Part shown: positions 12,163-26,190 of the stretch, piece after piece
How positions within the stretch are numbered: position 1 is the stretch's first letter
Layout of the letters: the number at the start of each line of letters is the position of its first letter
From: Mycteria americana
Lineage: Eukaryota > Chordata > Aves > Ciconiiformes > Ciconiidae
Assembly (NCBI RefSeq): GCF_035582795.1
Contig: NC_134369.1
Coordinates: 57,784,001 to 57,848,000 of the forward strand
Reading direction: 5' to 3'
Length of the DNA: 64,000 nucleotides
Program-made: the position numbers and the translations under genes
The notes under the pieces: model-generated
Told to the model about the DNA's origin: nothing
Databases searched by the model: none
What the model saw: only the letters and a program-made list of their open reading frames with translations

Positions 12163-15100
12163 CCAGCGCAGCATGCTGCCACTGTTTGAAAGGTAGGTAA
12201 GATTTAAATAGCAATAATCCCCAGAAACTATCTAGTTCAGGTCATCAACTAACAAGCTGGTTAATTCCTGTAAGGATTAATGCTTGAAATTATTATGCCT
12301 GGCAGATGTTTGCTGAAAAGGAATTAGTCCAGAATACGCAGCATGAAAAGCAGCAAGAAGCAAAAGTGCAGACAGGTACATGCTAGAGGTGAGATTTTTA
12401 GAAAGTATTAGGTCAACTTCTAACATAATTATAATTTTCCTTTCTACCCACTTTATCTTCTGCTTCTTTTTTACTCTTGGCTCCCTAGCAGGAGATTCCC
12501 TTCACAGACTGACACACTAATCTAGATTCTGCTCTCAGTTACAACTGAGCAATGTGAAGAAGAGGTTAGCCGGTATTTTCAGGCAATACCGCTGCTGCAC
12601 AATTTGGCTGAGTGGAATACACTTTGTAGGCGTTAGCTCTCTCTTGTGATGGAGCACATGATGAAGTCTCCATTCCTGATTCCCCCAAACTATTGGAAAA
12701 TATAAAGCAGCATTTTCCCTCAATTAATTACGATCCCTCTGGGTACGCCTGCTGTTAGACATTCAATGAAGTGAAACCCACTGGTTTGGTCTACCCACCC
12801 ACTGCCGTTTGCATCATCCTAATGGTGTAAGTCTAGTTAATATAATCCAGGACCAAACCAGATCCCACTTACACTCAAGCTAGTGTAAATCCAAAGCAAG
12901 TCCATATGGCCAACAAATCTCTCCAGTTTTACAGTTGCTGTGTGTCATAATTTGTACTACACTAAGCAGCATTTCCAGGATTACAATAAAAGTAAGGAGG
13001 AAAGATGGAGAAATCAGTGAAAACAAAACATGGGGAAAAAAATTGGCTCAAATTCTACTTCCAAATTAGAAGTTACAGATACAAACAGGGATAAAACTAT
13101 GAACGTCTCCACCCATTTCAGGAACAGGATCAGGCAACACAAGTGAACAGCATGGGGAAAAACTGAAGAGAGGAACAAAGATGGGATGAGAATCTAGGTG
13201 GAAGAACACCAATGGGATAGAAACTGTCGATCAAGCCAACCCTGTGAAGTTGCCAATCCAGAGGATTAACTGAAGACCAGTAGCCTTAGCTAAGCTGTGA
13301 TCCCCATGTGCAATGGTGACCCCAATGCAGCCAACTGAACACAGAATTTTGCCACCAATGGTGAAAAAAACCAAGGGACAGAAGAGGAGGAACGTCTTAG
13401 GAGTTAGCAATGCTGTCAGTGCCTCTAGAGAGGGAACTGATATACCAGCTATTTTCCAACTGTCTTGTTAGCCTTTTGCTAACATGAATAATTCTCAGAA
13501 ATTATAAGAACATCTCAAAACACGTCAGCCTGCAGACTAAAATATATGATGCCTGGGGGAATGCAAACTGGAGAGCGGTCCATTTATCTGAAAGTCAAAT
13601 CAGGGTTGTTTTAGGATTGTGTTGCTGTTTGAACGGCGGAGTTTAAAATGCCTATAAATGAACCCCTTCACACGCTTTTCCTCTGTTCTCTCTCTCCTGT
13701 GCTAAATCCCATAGTCACTGTAAATTTGTCATAATCCTGTTTAAAAAAAAAAAAAGGACTGAAATTACTAGTAGTGAGGAAGCAAAACATATATGGCTAA
13801 CATCAGCTATACACAGCAGCTTCTAAAACACAGTAAGAAGCGGTCTCTTTGGATGACTAACCTAGAAAGCAAAGGAGCCCAGCAGCTACCCTGGTGAGTA
13901 CAGCCAGCCACAACCTGGAGGCAGCAATGAAAGGATCGAACTAACAGAAATGCAGCATTCCCCATAAAACTTGCAGTAAGTTAGTATCAAAACTTATTTT
14001 AAGTATATAAATCCTAGATTACCACTTGAGCATAATTCCTTTTAGACCAAATTTGATTTTACATTTTTCCATATTTTAAAAGGAAACTGCAGTTTCAGCA
14101 AAATATTCCAAATGTTCCCACAACATCCGACCTGCCGTTCCCTTCCTTCCCATACAAAGAATACTATTTTCAGTTTCACTGAGGGATGGAACAGTGTTTT
14201 TCCCACTCTTCAGGCCAACTATCATTTCTGTTGTGGTAGTGGAAAGCATTTGAATGGTCCCTTCTTTAGCCTGACATCTCTATGTTCAAATATGGATTCA
14301 ATTACATCTGTAAGAAAAGAAAACCAGTTGGATGATCTTAGATTACCTGACAGTCTGTAGGTACTGCAAAGGAAACATATTGCTGCAAACCCAGTGCAGC
14401 ACGTGGAATTAAATGACTACATTGCCCCACCGATTAACCTACTGTACTTAAGTGATACTCTGGACAGAGTGGCAACAGACCGGCCTCATTGCCCACTAAT
14501 CGTCTGCATCTTTGACCAGCCAGTGATGTACCAGACTGCTGACTGTTCAAGAGACAGAAATTGTCACCCCAGTAGGGTTACAAGGGTTATAAAGCACTGC
14601 CTGAGCTCTGACAAAGACCTATGAAACCCCTCAGGTAGGAAACAGAGCAGCAGTATAAAAAATTTTCTTCCAAGAAGATCATTACAACTGTGTTATGTAT
14701 TCTTACTACTCTGCAGAGGCTCAGGTCCTAGCTGTGAACCAGCACTCCACCATGCTACAGGTAGCACGTGTAGAGCAGCGGTGGCATCCCCAATTCGCCG
14801 AGGTTACTGCTGAGGCAGAAGAGAAGCAGCAGGATATGGATACAGAGAGAGGGGGAACACAGGGGAGCAACAACGCAGTATAACTCAGCGTGAAAAGCCA
14901 CAGGCAGAGCAGCAGCTGCCTAGCCACGGTCAAATTTCCATAGCCATTGCAGCAAACGAGTTTTAAGGAGGAATCTGTGGGATGGTCATGACGTGGATTT
15001 GGGAAGGATTACACGTGAGGACAAGACTGGGAGAAAAAGCATGAAAGCGCTCAGGTTAAAGTCTACCAAGCATTAACGCAGGTTGGTACCATAGGCTGGC

Positions 15101-15935
15101 CAGAGGTGGAAGCTGCTCTCTCAATAACAAATGAAATGCAGCATGGTGATGTATGGGAATCAAAATTTCCATCTTCTGGGAAAGATCGCATTTCTAACTA
15201 TATTTTAATTCTGAATTAGAATAACATTGGTGTAAAAGGTCTTTCCATGCAGTTACTACTCCCCAAAGAATCTGGTTTGGAAATATTGTGAAAGGACTTT
15301 TCAGAAAAGGAACACCCACACCAAGCATTCAAGTTGTCCTAAGTACTGGGCTTGGAGGTACTGGTGGGGGTGGCACAGACACAGACAGACATCAAGTTCT
15401 TGGTCTCTCTTTCTGGTACAATTTCACACTGTGTAAATAATGAATCATTATGCAGAACCTAATCATTAGGCAGAGCAGAATGATTCAGGTGTCCCACGTG
15501 CAAGCCGAGCATCTGAAAGATCAGGCTAAGGCAGTCGTTATGCTCTGTCCCATTCAACAAGAAAAAAAGTATTTTGACTTTACCAGTTAGCATAAAAAAC
15601 AAAACAAAACCCAAAAAACCCCAACTCACACACAAAACTAAACCCTGAAAAATGTCAGATCTGATTTGAGCAAGACTAAAAGAACCAAGATGTGGGTTAG
15701 CTGCTGCTATATTTGCTTAACTGAAAAAAACACCTATTTGCAAATCCCCAAACTAAGGTGTAGCACGCTAGTAGCAATAACCTAAAAGCGCTTCACAAAT
15801 ACCAGAGTGATGGATGACACGGGAAGGGCGCACTATAAAAAACAATTACACGTGGAGCACTAAAACAGCCTGTTAACATCCCAGTAAATTCCTCACCACT
15901 GACCAACTGCAACTATTCAACACTAGCAGGGCTTT

Positions 15936-15953
15936 AAAAAAAAAAAAAAAAAA
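15936..15953. repeat. Poly-A tract, 18 nt
   Basis: Uninterrupted A run. I see no retroposed gene upstream of it, so I treat it as simple sequence. Confidence 0.9.
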
Positions 15954-18833
15954 GCTATGACATATAACGTATTGGGATTAAATGTGTTCATGTAATTAGT
16001 TACAAAAGTGTTTATAAGAAACACCTTCAGCTCTTTGATCAGACAGCAAATGCTACTTCACTCTGCAGACCAGAATGACAGTACCAGCCCTCTTCCATCA
16101 TTACGTACTCTCACAATACAAAACAGCTGGACAAGCAAACAGCTGAGGTGAGAAATAAAGTAATATTGAAGGCAAGAATATCTTTAGGGTTGCTGGTAGC
16201 CCTGTCCTAAGCACCCCTAGGTAAATGCAATCAGGTGGTTAAGGTTTTTACCAGCATCACGACAAGGGATGCCTCCAACAGAGTGTCTGAAGAAAGGGTA
16301 TTTTGCAAATGGATGGATGTTCTTACCCATCTTCTGCAGCACTGGAGAAGGTACACGGTGTTGCAGGCAAAACAGAGATGTGGGCAGAGAGGTCTAGGCT
16401 GAGGGGCGATGACGAAGGCCAGCCGTACTGCGGACAGCCGGAGGCGGCACAGCTATTATTGCCTCACACAACCCAGGGTGCAGGCAGCTGCCAGGGACAC
16501 GCTCCTGCCCCCTCACCTCCTTGCAGTAACTCTTCTCACTGCTGAACCATCACTCTTTCTTCCTTCTTCTTTGTCTCCCTAATTATTGTTTTATTGATTC
16601 TACTCTTAGACATGAGCTTCTCTCAGGGCAGGGAACAATCATTTTGGGGATGTCCATAATGGGGCCATTTTTCAGACAAGGACCTTTAGTTCTGGACCAA
16701 GAGCTCAGTGCCAATGGCACTGTCTTCCAACTGAAGTGCTTCAGAGGAGAAGCAGTCATACCTGGGGTTGGATTTGAAAAAATCTGGGTAAATAAATTAA
16801 TTCTACACTGAAAGTGCCTTAAAAAATTAAGTAGTAACTAGGGAACAAGGACACGAGGAGGGGAAAGTTCTACAACACAGGGATTTGAAGCCTGTATGTT
16901 AAAAAAAATTAGAAAATAACAGAGAGGCTTGACATTTTTTCCCTTCTTTTAGGCTGAAGACATTTTCTGTAGATTGTTCTCTCACACCAGCAGTATGCAC
17001 GCACTGACAGAACAACTAATGGAGTCAGCAGGCCTATAATCTGAGAATACAAGGGAAAAATCCCAGGCTCTGGTGAAGCCAAGGGCAGTATTGTCATAGA
17101 GCCAAGATTTCTACCCTGACTCCTATGGACTTAAAAGACAAGGTAACAAGAAATTTTTTCCTTGGGTGATCTCTTTATCTGAAGATCTAAATTAACCCGA
17201 ACGCTTCTCTGGTGTTTACTGAGCCAGCGTTATTAGCTATGTACTTCACACAAAGCCTGTGCTTAACCTGCTGCAGCTATAGACCATTTCTGCTGACTTA
17301 CATAAGAAACATCACCTACATTTGTCAACCACTGTCATCTGCCATTCATATAACCACTACCACATTCCCACAGAGACTCAAGAGCGCTCATGCAAAGAGC
17401 CTTTTGCATTAAGAAAAATCAGTCATCTAGGCTGAAGGAAATGCACAGCCTGGGGAAGAACTGACAGCTCCAAAGATTGGTTTATCTTACTTACTCGCAG
17501 AACCTTCAAGGCACAGGCATATTTCCTCACGTGACCCTGTCTTCCCATCTAACTGACTTGAAAATGCAGCGGGTACATCAGTGCCTCTACACTTCCCACC
17601 TTCAGCTTCCCTGAACTTCTTCAGGCTGTATGGACAATGGGGTACAAAGCCTGCATAAAGACCAGCTGTTACATCTCTTAAACTACTCGTCAGTCAGAGG
17701 CAACACATGTTTTTCTGCTAGGATTGCCTCACTGGCGGGAAAACAAAAGACAAGCATGCAATGCTTTAAATCACATATCACTTCTATGTAAGGTGGAGAG
17801 AAAAAACAGCCAAAAGTAACCCTAAACTTTTTTCACAGCTTAATTTTTTTATTGCTGTTGTGTCAGTCCAGCTGAGCGAGTAGGTGAGTCAGTGTGTGAG
17901 ATAATCTTGTAGGGTAAAAGCTCCAATCCTCTTGGTTTTCAAATAAACTCAAGTATCCAGATCCACTATCAGTGGTTTACTCTGTCTCACCCGTGACACC
18001 CTCCAACCTAGTACAACACAGTTGCCACATACATCGAGTGTACCCTATGAGGTGAGATGTTAGTGTCCCCATTTCACAGATGGAGACACTGATGCTCTCA
18101 GCAGCACCTCTCTTTCAAACGTAGCGTCCGACAGACGGTGCCAGACTCAACAGCACATGAAGCACGTGACATGACTGGTCCCATTTTAAACCTCTGATTG
18201 TACATGCTCCTTCAACATCATAGAGCAAACCTGTGGCAGAGAACACAGCTCTTCTGAATCAGTCCAATGCACGAAGAGAAGAAAGATGACCATGTGCTTA
18301 ACAACACATGCTCAACTTGTATGTTGTTTGGGAGTCAGGGATTAAGGCCTTGACGACTATGCTGTTTACTCAGCAGAATTCTGCAAACAGTTTCAGGAGA
18401 ATTCATGCAAACTCTGGTTGTATGTGCCAGCCTGGATCAAAACAATACTTACAGGTACACTCGTTCTTCAAAATCAAGTTTTTTCAAGGAGCCTTGAAGA
18501 ACATGTCTCACTCCATCAAAGACAGCAACTTCCTCAATATTCTGTTATTTAGTCCTACAAGGCATGATACCGAAAGAGATTACAAGGTGCTGTTACTCTC
18601 CAACAGTGGAAGGAATGTGTCTGGGAGAAGCCTGCAAATTGGGCTACCAGTCAGACTTCTCTCGCTGGTGCTGACTCTGCCAATGAATTTCTGCATCACC
18701 TGGGCAAACACCACAGAATCACATGCCTCACTTCGCTCAGCTATCCCACAGATACAGTAATATTCACCTGCCTCAAAGGAACCCAAAGGTTTTTGTGGGT
18801 CTGACTGCTCTTCTAGTAAAGCCAGTGGGGTTT

Positions 18834-18860
18834 TATTATTATTATTATTATCATCATCAT
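18834..18860. repeat. (ATT)n/(ATC)n compound microsatellite
   Basis: About six ATT units run into three to four ATC units. Confidence 0.9.
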
Positions 18861-21800
18861 AATCAACTGCAAGGGGAGCAGCAAGTAGCCCTATGTAAAG
18901 TGTTTCTAGGATTCCCTGGTGACAGGCACTGTATCTACTAAGTATAACAGTAAGTCCCCCAGCACCAGTTAACCCACATGGGCCCTCTCATTCATCTTGT
19001 ACTCCCAAGTATTACTGTCACATTTCTGAAAAGGCTTTCTGTATAGCACAACTGTAACAACAGTTATTTCACCTTTTAATACCACTAAACAAACACTAAT
19101 CAAGAACAAAACAGGCAAGCCACAGCTTGATATCTGAACTCCAAGCAAACTACAGTTTCATGGTTCTCCTTGTTTCTTGCTATCTCCTTTAATTTCTTCC
19201 AGTATGTTATATCATGCATCTGTTCAGTGAGATCCCAAGGCTGAGATTGACATTTAATCCTCAGCCTATTACAGTCAAAGCAGAAATCCTGTTGGAATTC
19301 CTTGATATAAAGGACTTCATATCAAGCCCATGTGTTCTGTTTAAGTGTAACATAGAAAAGATGCTTGTACCAACAGAGACATGAAAAGTTAGTTCTGCCA
19401 AAGGGAAACAAATGAATCCACATAATCTTTAAAATCAATGCATTTTTTCCTTAGAATACAATTAAGCTGTGTGCACAGACAGAGACATCAAAGATTGCTT
19501 GTTAACCTGACATGCGGTGTCAATGAGAATGCCCTTCCTTGTCAGATCTGCCATCTTTATCTCAGCATTGAGGTAGGACCACTTCAGATAGCCGAAGTTA
19601 AATACCCCAGGGCTCACAACTCCGCGAGTCATTCTTTTTGTAATACAGGCGGTACCATCTTGTGATTCAATTTATTAGCAATACAGGGACATCCCATGAT
19701 AAGCAACAGTTCACACTACTTTGAGTCTAAGAAGCGGTGAATCCAACAGCAATGTCTAACAGACAGCATGTTTACTGCTTGCCCTGGCTTCATCCAGTCG
19801 CAAGTCAGGATGTTGCAGAGTCATCAATTCTCATGGAAGGCAAGGACCGACTTGAAGCTTCATCTGGAGAAGAGTGTGCAAGGAGCGATCCTTATGAAGG
19901 ATCTCTACCTTCCTTTAAAAAGACTCTATTTCTTTAAAACTCTGACTGTTACGCCCTAAACAGTCAAACACTAGAGAACAAACAAGAAAAGTAAATTTTC
20001 AAACAAAAGAACAAAATTGTATTTAAGTTGATCCTGACAATACTGCAGCTGGTCATGGAAGAATTGTTATAAAAAAATTCTACCTTCCTAAATGCATATG
20101 CCAATATCAGCTACAGGCAACGGAATTACATTTCAGACCAAAACTTTAGCAAAATTCAAGGATGTGTAGTTTGGGGTCTAACACTAATCAGTATCAGGCT
20201 GAGTTTTAAACACAGAGTTTTAAAGTTTAAACACCGAGTTTTAAATACTTTTCAATTCTTCTCGGGTCATTTCAGTGTACTTTTATTTAATCAATATTAA
20301 AGGCACAAATCTTACCATTCAGTTGTTTGCAGAGCAGATCTGCATGATCAAAAAAGACCCTGAATACTTGTTTTGCATTTTTAAATTTCACAGAATTGCC
20401 ATCAAATGAAGCCTGAGAAAGCTGAGACATTATTGACCATCAGTAAGCATTTACCTTAAGAGATATTGTCCCTGAAGAATAAAAGTATTCCACTGCCTAT
20501 GCTCCAAAGACAGCAGAGAGGTTTTTAGCCAGGCTCAAAGAGGTATTTAGGAACCTGATATTTATTACTGTTGATTTCAGGTGCCTGAATACCTTTGTCT
20601 TCATATAACCGTGCCAAGTAAAAAATTCCCTTGCCAGTTACACTCTTCATAAACATTCCTGGAACTCAAGAATTCTTCCTGTTACCATGTGGCTTTTCCC
20701 TTTCACATGCCAGAATTGCCAGGATTCACACTTGGCCCACAGTCCTTAAGTGGACATGTACAATGCAGTTGTAAAGGGACCCTTTCTAAGGATGTCACCT
20801 TATATGCTACCTATATACGCTACCCCAGAACAAGTCTGCCAGGACAGGTCATAGCTGTGCCACGAAACCCCATCTACAGTTGACAAGGACTAATAGATAA
20901 AAAAAAAAAACCAAACCAGAAAAAAAATCCAATATTTTGTCATTGCTACAAATGATCTGGGATTTGCCCTACCAGCCACATCAAGGAATACATAATTCTG
21001 TGTCACGATGAGTGATCATCACTTTTGCTTGGTTTCAAGGGAATTATGCTTATATGATAACATTCAGTAAGTCTTGAAACTGTTGGCCAGTTTTGTCAAA
21101 ATAAAATAAATCTAAAGACATTAGTTGAGATCATAGCCCTTCTGTACTTGACGTACTTGCGCAAATGTGTGCCTGGCAGAACAAAGACAGGAGCTGTGCC
21201 CTGGAGAGGCAGCAAAATGAAAACAAAGTGCTTTGTGACCAGCACAACTAAGGAAATCAGATCTCCTACAGAACTGTTTTCCTTAGTTGATTAAATGTTT
21301 ACACTGAATTATACTAAGATTTTCTGTTTCCATGTTCAAAATTCAATGCATCAAATCAGAGTTATTTATCTCCTTTGAAGTTTTGAGGGAGATGCCAGTC
21401 CAGGGGCATTCACCCTGAAAATCCTTCTCCTTTTCTCTTTACAGCTTCATTTACGCTGAATATCTTATTGCCAAACGAAGGCAGTCACATATGAATGTAT
21501 CACTCAGTCACTAAGCTAAAAACTGGAGAAAATTGGCAAGTGTTTGACTCTAGACTTGTTTTTCGCTGTTGGTTTGTTTCTACAAAATTTGCAAGAACTT
21601 AATTACCTTGGAGCTGTTATTCTTATGTCATACTTGGTTGAAACTGGAAAATGGAAATAAAATATTATTTAAAGGACAAATATCAAGATGCATGTGCATA
21701 CACATATTAAAGGATGGCATAAACCTTGTTTCCAACAGAAGCTATGCTAAAAGATGAAGGCTAGTTATCTTTTTGAAGCTGCGATGCAGGTGCTAGGTTT

Positions 21801-23883
21801 GGAGCATCCCCTTAGGCAGCGGCACTGCTCTTCAAAGTCATGTGGATGCAGGTACAGCCATATTCCGAGGCTGAGCATCCACAAGTGTACACAGAGGTTT
21901 TCAGGATGATTTGGGAGCCACAGATAACTGGAGGGGCACAGAAAAATGGCTTACAGAAGAGGAAAAGCTAGACACTCTTTTCAATGAGGTCAGTGCACGA
22001 AGGCCACACAGAGGACATACATACCAGGAACTGACTTGGAAGCACAGTAAAAGTCTTGACCGGGATGAGAGGGAAAGGAGAAGCAGTGAAATACATGGCT
22101 GAAGGAAGGAACTGGAACTATCAGAAGAAGGAATACAAGAAGAGAGGCAAGCACCACAGGATCGCACCCTAGCTAATTCTGCCTTCATTGGGAACTTGAG
22201 AGGACTCTGGATCTGATGATTCATGACAAACGTGAAAACAGCACTGGGTGTAGGGGAAACTGTTTTTCTACAGACCCCATCAGCTTTGTCAGACTCCACT
22301 TCCTGACAGCTAGTTTGTAGGGAACAATGCCCCGTGACTCACCAAAAGATGTTTGCTTCTTGTTGAATTAAAAGTCGCCAGGGGACTCACTGCTGCGAGT
22401 TACATTTCCTTGAGATCCAACTGGCTCACACACTTGGCAACCATGGAGGCTGTGCCAAGCTGATGTGCATTTCAACAACCCACAGATCTGAGACACTTTT
22501 AGAAAAAGAAGGAAAACCCTTGTAGGCAACCAATCAGCTTTTAAAGTTTTGTTGCATTTTTAAAATTCTTTCCCCAGAAAACAACCCCTGTGTACCAAGA
22601 TTTTCAAATGGCATGCTGCATGCCAAGGGCTTAAAAATAACATCCAAAAGTAGCAGCAAGGAGCTGGTAAGAGCAGCATAGTGATATTACTTTTCATTAA
22701 TTTATTATTTAAATTATTTTTCATTAAGATAGCCAGGCTTAGATTTGAGGCAAAGGAGAAGGCAGGCATCCTCCTCTGATGAACTTGCAAAAGAAAGCAG
22801 TGTCTTGCAACTATCATTTTCATAGTTAATCATCATATACATCCATAATTCCTGCAGATTTCAGTCTGTTAACCTATTTGAGTAGAGCTATTTCTAGGAA
22901 TAAAGTTTTCCTGGACAAAGACCTAAATTCACGCAGGTCAAACCAATAAGGATTTGGGAATAAAAGAGATGGCAGAAACAAACATATGAGAAACTGAAGC
23001 CTTACTACACCTTGGGGTGGGGGTGTTCACATACGGAAGTTGTACAGAGTCTAAAAATGAGAGTAGCGGCTCTTATCATAGAAAAACTGGGAACCTTTCT
23101 AACTGTTTAGGAAGGAAAAGGCAGACAAGGTCAGACCTGCTTAAGGGGAATCAGAGCCGAGCTGGGATATATTTAATAGATTTGAAGGGGAGAGAGGCTG
23201 GGGAAGGAGAACAGAAACAAGGAGCTTGCAAACTGCAGTCGAGTCCTGGCAGTGGGGACCGAGAGATGAAGAAATTTGACAGTAACGCTGAGCAACCGGC
23301 TTTGGCAAGAGCCTGACATCTGAAAGGAAAAGTTGCAGAATGCAGCTGAACGCTTCCACCAGGCTGGTACTCATTCACAGACGAGATTTTTTACAAAGAA
23401 GTTAAATAAAAGGTGTTACCCCTTTAGCTTATATTATTTAGGGAGGTATGTCCAATTACTGCAGCTACGTTATTATGTATATTAGTAGTACATACGGAGC
23501 TCTCATACTCCCCAGCGAGCTACCTTGGCAAGGATAAGCCCTGCCTCCGCTCCTGCTGCGCGGCTCCGGCCGTACCCGTTGCAACCGTTATACCGTGCGG
23601 CGGCACCACAAACCTGCGCGGCGGGGGACGGCACCGGGGCGACCACTCGGGGACAAGCCGGGGCGCGGCGGCTGCCAGGCGGGCGGCGGACGGGCCGAGC
23701 GGGGGCCGGGCGCCCGCTGCCGTGGCGGCGTTTCACCCCGCCTCGCCGATCCCGGAGGCGGAGAGGCGCGGGCCGGGGCTGGGGGACAGCGCCGAGCAAC
23801 AGGAGGCGGGGTCTGGGCGCCGGGCGGGCTGTCAGTGAGGCGAGCCGAGCCTCCCCTGCGCTGAGGCGCCCTCCTTCCCCAGC

Positions 23884-23903
23884 GGGACGGGACGGGACGG
23901 GAC
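23884..23903. repeat. (GGGAC)4 tandem repeat
   Basis: Four perfect GGGAC units inside the CpG island. Confidence 0.9.
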
Positions 23904-24144
23904 GCCGCAGTCCCAGCGCGCCGCCGCCTCCCCGCTATTCCCCCCCCCAGCACCCCGAGCACCGGCAACAGGCCCCGAGCAGCGCCCCCGGCAGCGCCGC
24001 AGGCCCCTTCCCGCGGGCCGGCGCCCCACTCACCGCTGCGGCACCCGCCGCCGCCCTTTCCCCCGCGGGCAGCCCAAGAGGCCGCGGTGCCTCTTCCCCC
24101 GCGCGCTGCGGCCGCTCGGGCGCTCGCCCACCCTCGGCGGGGCC

Positions 24145-24174
24145 GGTGCCCGTGCCGGTGCCGGTGCCGGTGCC
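24145..24174. repeat. (GGTGCC)5 minisatellite
   Basis: Five hexamer units, one altered to CGTGCC, inside the CpG island and upstream of the inferred exon-1 donor. A likely length-polymorphic site. Confidence 0.9.
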
Positions 24175-24247
24175 GGGCGGCCCCGCCGCTCCCGGGGCGG
24201 CGCGGAGGGCCCGCCCCCGTCGCCGCGGCCCGGCCCGGCGGGCGGCG

Positions 24248-24255
24248 TTATGTAA
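24248..24255. promoter_or_regulatory. D-box / PAR-bZIP-NFIL3-type site
   Basis: The octamer TTATGTAA matches the known optimal D-box bound by DBP/TEF/HLF activators and NFIL3. It is the only AT-rich island in this part of the CpG island and lies about 215 bp upstream, in minus orientation, of the inferred exon-1 donor. Occupancy is inferred only. Confidence 0.4.
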
Positions 24256-26190
24256 CCCGGGCCGCGGCCGGCGCCGCCGTCCCGCCCTGCGAGGAGCCGC
24301 CGTGAGAGGAGCCCCTCTGAGGGCAGCGGCGGCGGGGGCGCGGGCAGGCGTCCCAGCAGGCCCCGTCCGGCCCCGTCCCTGCCCGGGGGCCGGGATCAGG
24401 GGCCGTGCTGGCACGGCCGGCGGCGTGGCCCGGGGCGCTGCAGGCAGTCCGTGCGCGGCGGCAGGCGGGTGGCCGTGGCCACAGGCAGCAGGTGAAGACC
24501 GGCACTCCGCTGTTTCTAGCAGAGTAAAATGCACTAGAAGAGAAAAAGCTGAGTTTCTCACAATATCACGTTCTGGGGGACTTGGAGCTGTGAGAGTCAA
24601 CAACCAACCAGGAGATGTGCGACAAAGCACAGAGGATCTTTAGACGTGCCGGTAGCCCCAGCGATCCGTGCCAACACGTGGGCAAGTTTCTTAATGTTTC
24701 TTTTGAATGCTCAGAAAGCAAGAACACGGCTGCATTTCAGCAGTTACATGTGAATGAAACAACTCCAGGTCATCGCAGTTAGTACGAACAGGAGTTCATT
24801 TGGATGCATGGAGCGTTGTAACTGATATTTGGAAAACAAACAACCAAGAACTTAGGAAACAAAACCTGTTTCCGCTGTAGTCTGATTCAGGCGATTCCTT
24901 CCTCTGTAACCTATCCAAGCAAAAAGTCTACAGCATATGCTCAGGTTATTCGGGAAAAATCAGTTAGAAACAAAGGAGCAGCAGCAGCGGTGTGTTGCCA
25001 GCCACAGCGTCGGTTCTGTAGCCCAGCAAGGGATGCCAGAGAGCCGTCAACGTCTTGTGCTCCATCTGCGGCATCAGAAAGTTATAAGCACGTGAAAGCC
25101 AGTGGGTTGAGCCACAGGGAGGGACGGAGGAAAGAATGAACAGCTTCTTCATACTTGAACAATAATATTATGTAAACAAACTGCATGAGCATGTGAAGAA
25201 GTTTGTCAGTATTTCCTAAGGCACAAAAACGTGCTCTTTGGCAGAGGTTATATTGCTGCCCTCTGCTGCTGGGAGCTTGCGCGGTTCACCCGCCTAAGGA
25301 GCAGAAAACCGGGCCTTTTGCGATAGAAGTCTCTGAGCACCCAGCCAAGAGCCTCGAGATACGTAGTTCCGAAGCGAAGAGGGTGAGCTCCCGGAGCCCG
25401 GGAGGGGCAGGGGACGACAGCTCTCCGCCCTCTCATGCCGGGTGGGGTGGGCTGCCCCACATCCATCGTGTTACCTGGCTGTATCAGCCAGGGCAGCCTT
25501 CACGGGGCTCACTTCTGCCAGGTATTCAGGACGATCTGCCATCCATGGGCCAACACAGCCTTAGTTGCCAATGTGTAAAAGTGAATCTATTCCTATGTAA
25601 CTGCTCTTGCCCCATAGTAATTCAGAGCTGATTATCTCTTAATGACCTTTGGAATAGTGTGAGGGACAGGATACAACCCAAAAGGGCTGGGCTCCAAAGG
25701 AATGTGTCTAGAATAGGTAGGTGATAGAGAACAGAAAATCTTATCTGTGAATCTGGACTGGGAAAACTGGCTCAGTCATCACAGTGAGTGTATAAGCAAC
25801 CCTCACTGGCAGCTATTAATGCCTTATGAAACCACGCCCTAGGAAATGACTTTGTATACCTAAACCTTTTAAGTCCAAAGTAAAAACAGCCCCTTGTATT
25901 CAGACAGCTTGCTGGTGTTGGACAATGCATTGCTGTATCTAAAAATTGCTTGCATTAAATTCCTCTTCTGCATTTCCCTATGCAGAGGCTGTCATGGCTC
26001 TGATTTTACTACCTCAAACAGCTTTGTACATGCTGAGTTAGAAAAACCAATGTACACAGGCAAACAGCAAGCATTAAGTAAATGAGCATTCAGTGCATTG
26101 CCCAAACAATATAAAGCTGCCCACACACCACACCTAAACAACAAAGGAGAGGTTAGAATGACAGCAAGCAGCGTGGAAGGGTGGAGGAGC

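Larger units (their letters stand above)
791..24033 (-). other. SYNE3: SYNE3 intron 1 (long, inferred)
   Basis: About 23 kb of AT-rich DNA lies between the coding exon and the CpG island taken as the promoter. I see no other exon in it that I can recognise. It holds simple repeats (listed separately) and scattered GC-richer spots near 4.6-5.0, 8.3-8.8, 11.4-11.6 and 11.9-12.1 kb. It has no recent transposon that I can identify by eye. The intron assignment depends on the CpG island at 24 kb being the SYNE3 promoter. Confidence 0.55.
23520..24490 (-). promoter_or_regulatory. SYNE3: CpG island, probable SYNE3 promoter and exon 1
   Basis: Composition changes abruptly from AT-rich to very GC- and CpG-rich for nearly 1 kb, then returns to AT-rich. 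This is a typical vertebrate CpG-island promoter. On the minus strand the sequence GCAGCG|GTGAGT (GT at 24033-24032) is a near-consensus splice donor. It suggests an untranslated exon 1 ending at 24034 and spliced to the SYNE3 coding exon 23 kb away. No other minus-strand gene start lies between the two. The island contains no TATA box I can support. Its start site and whether it is bidirectional cannot be told by eye. Long open frames across it, in several frames at once, follow from the lack of AT-rich stop codons. Confidence 0.65.

Noticed and set aside
18308-18760. 150-codon plus-strand frame in SYNE3 intron 1
   Set aside because: No recognisable domain, no splice or codon-bias support, and the opposite strand is also open over part of it. 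This length is plausible by chance in 64 kb.
23525-24643. 372-codon open frame over the CpG island at 24 kb
   Set aside because: Several frames on both strands are open at once because the DNA is so GC-rich. The translation is low-complexity Ala/Pro/Arg/Gly with no known domain, and the region has promoter features.
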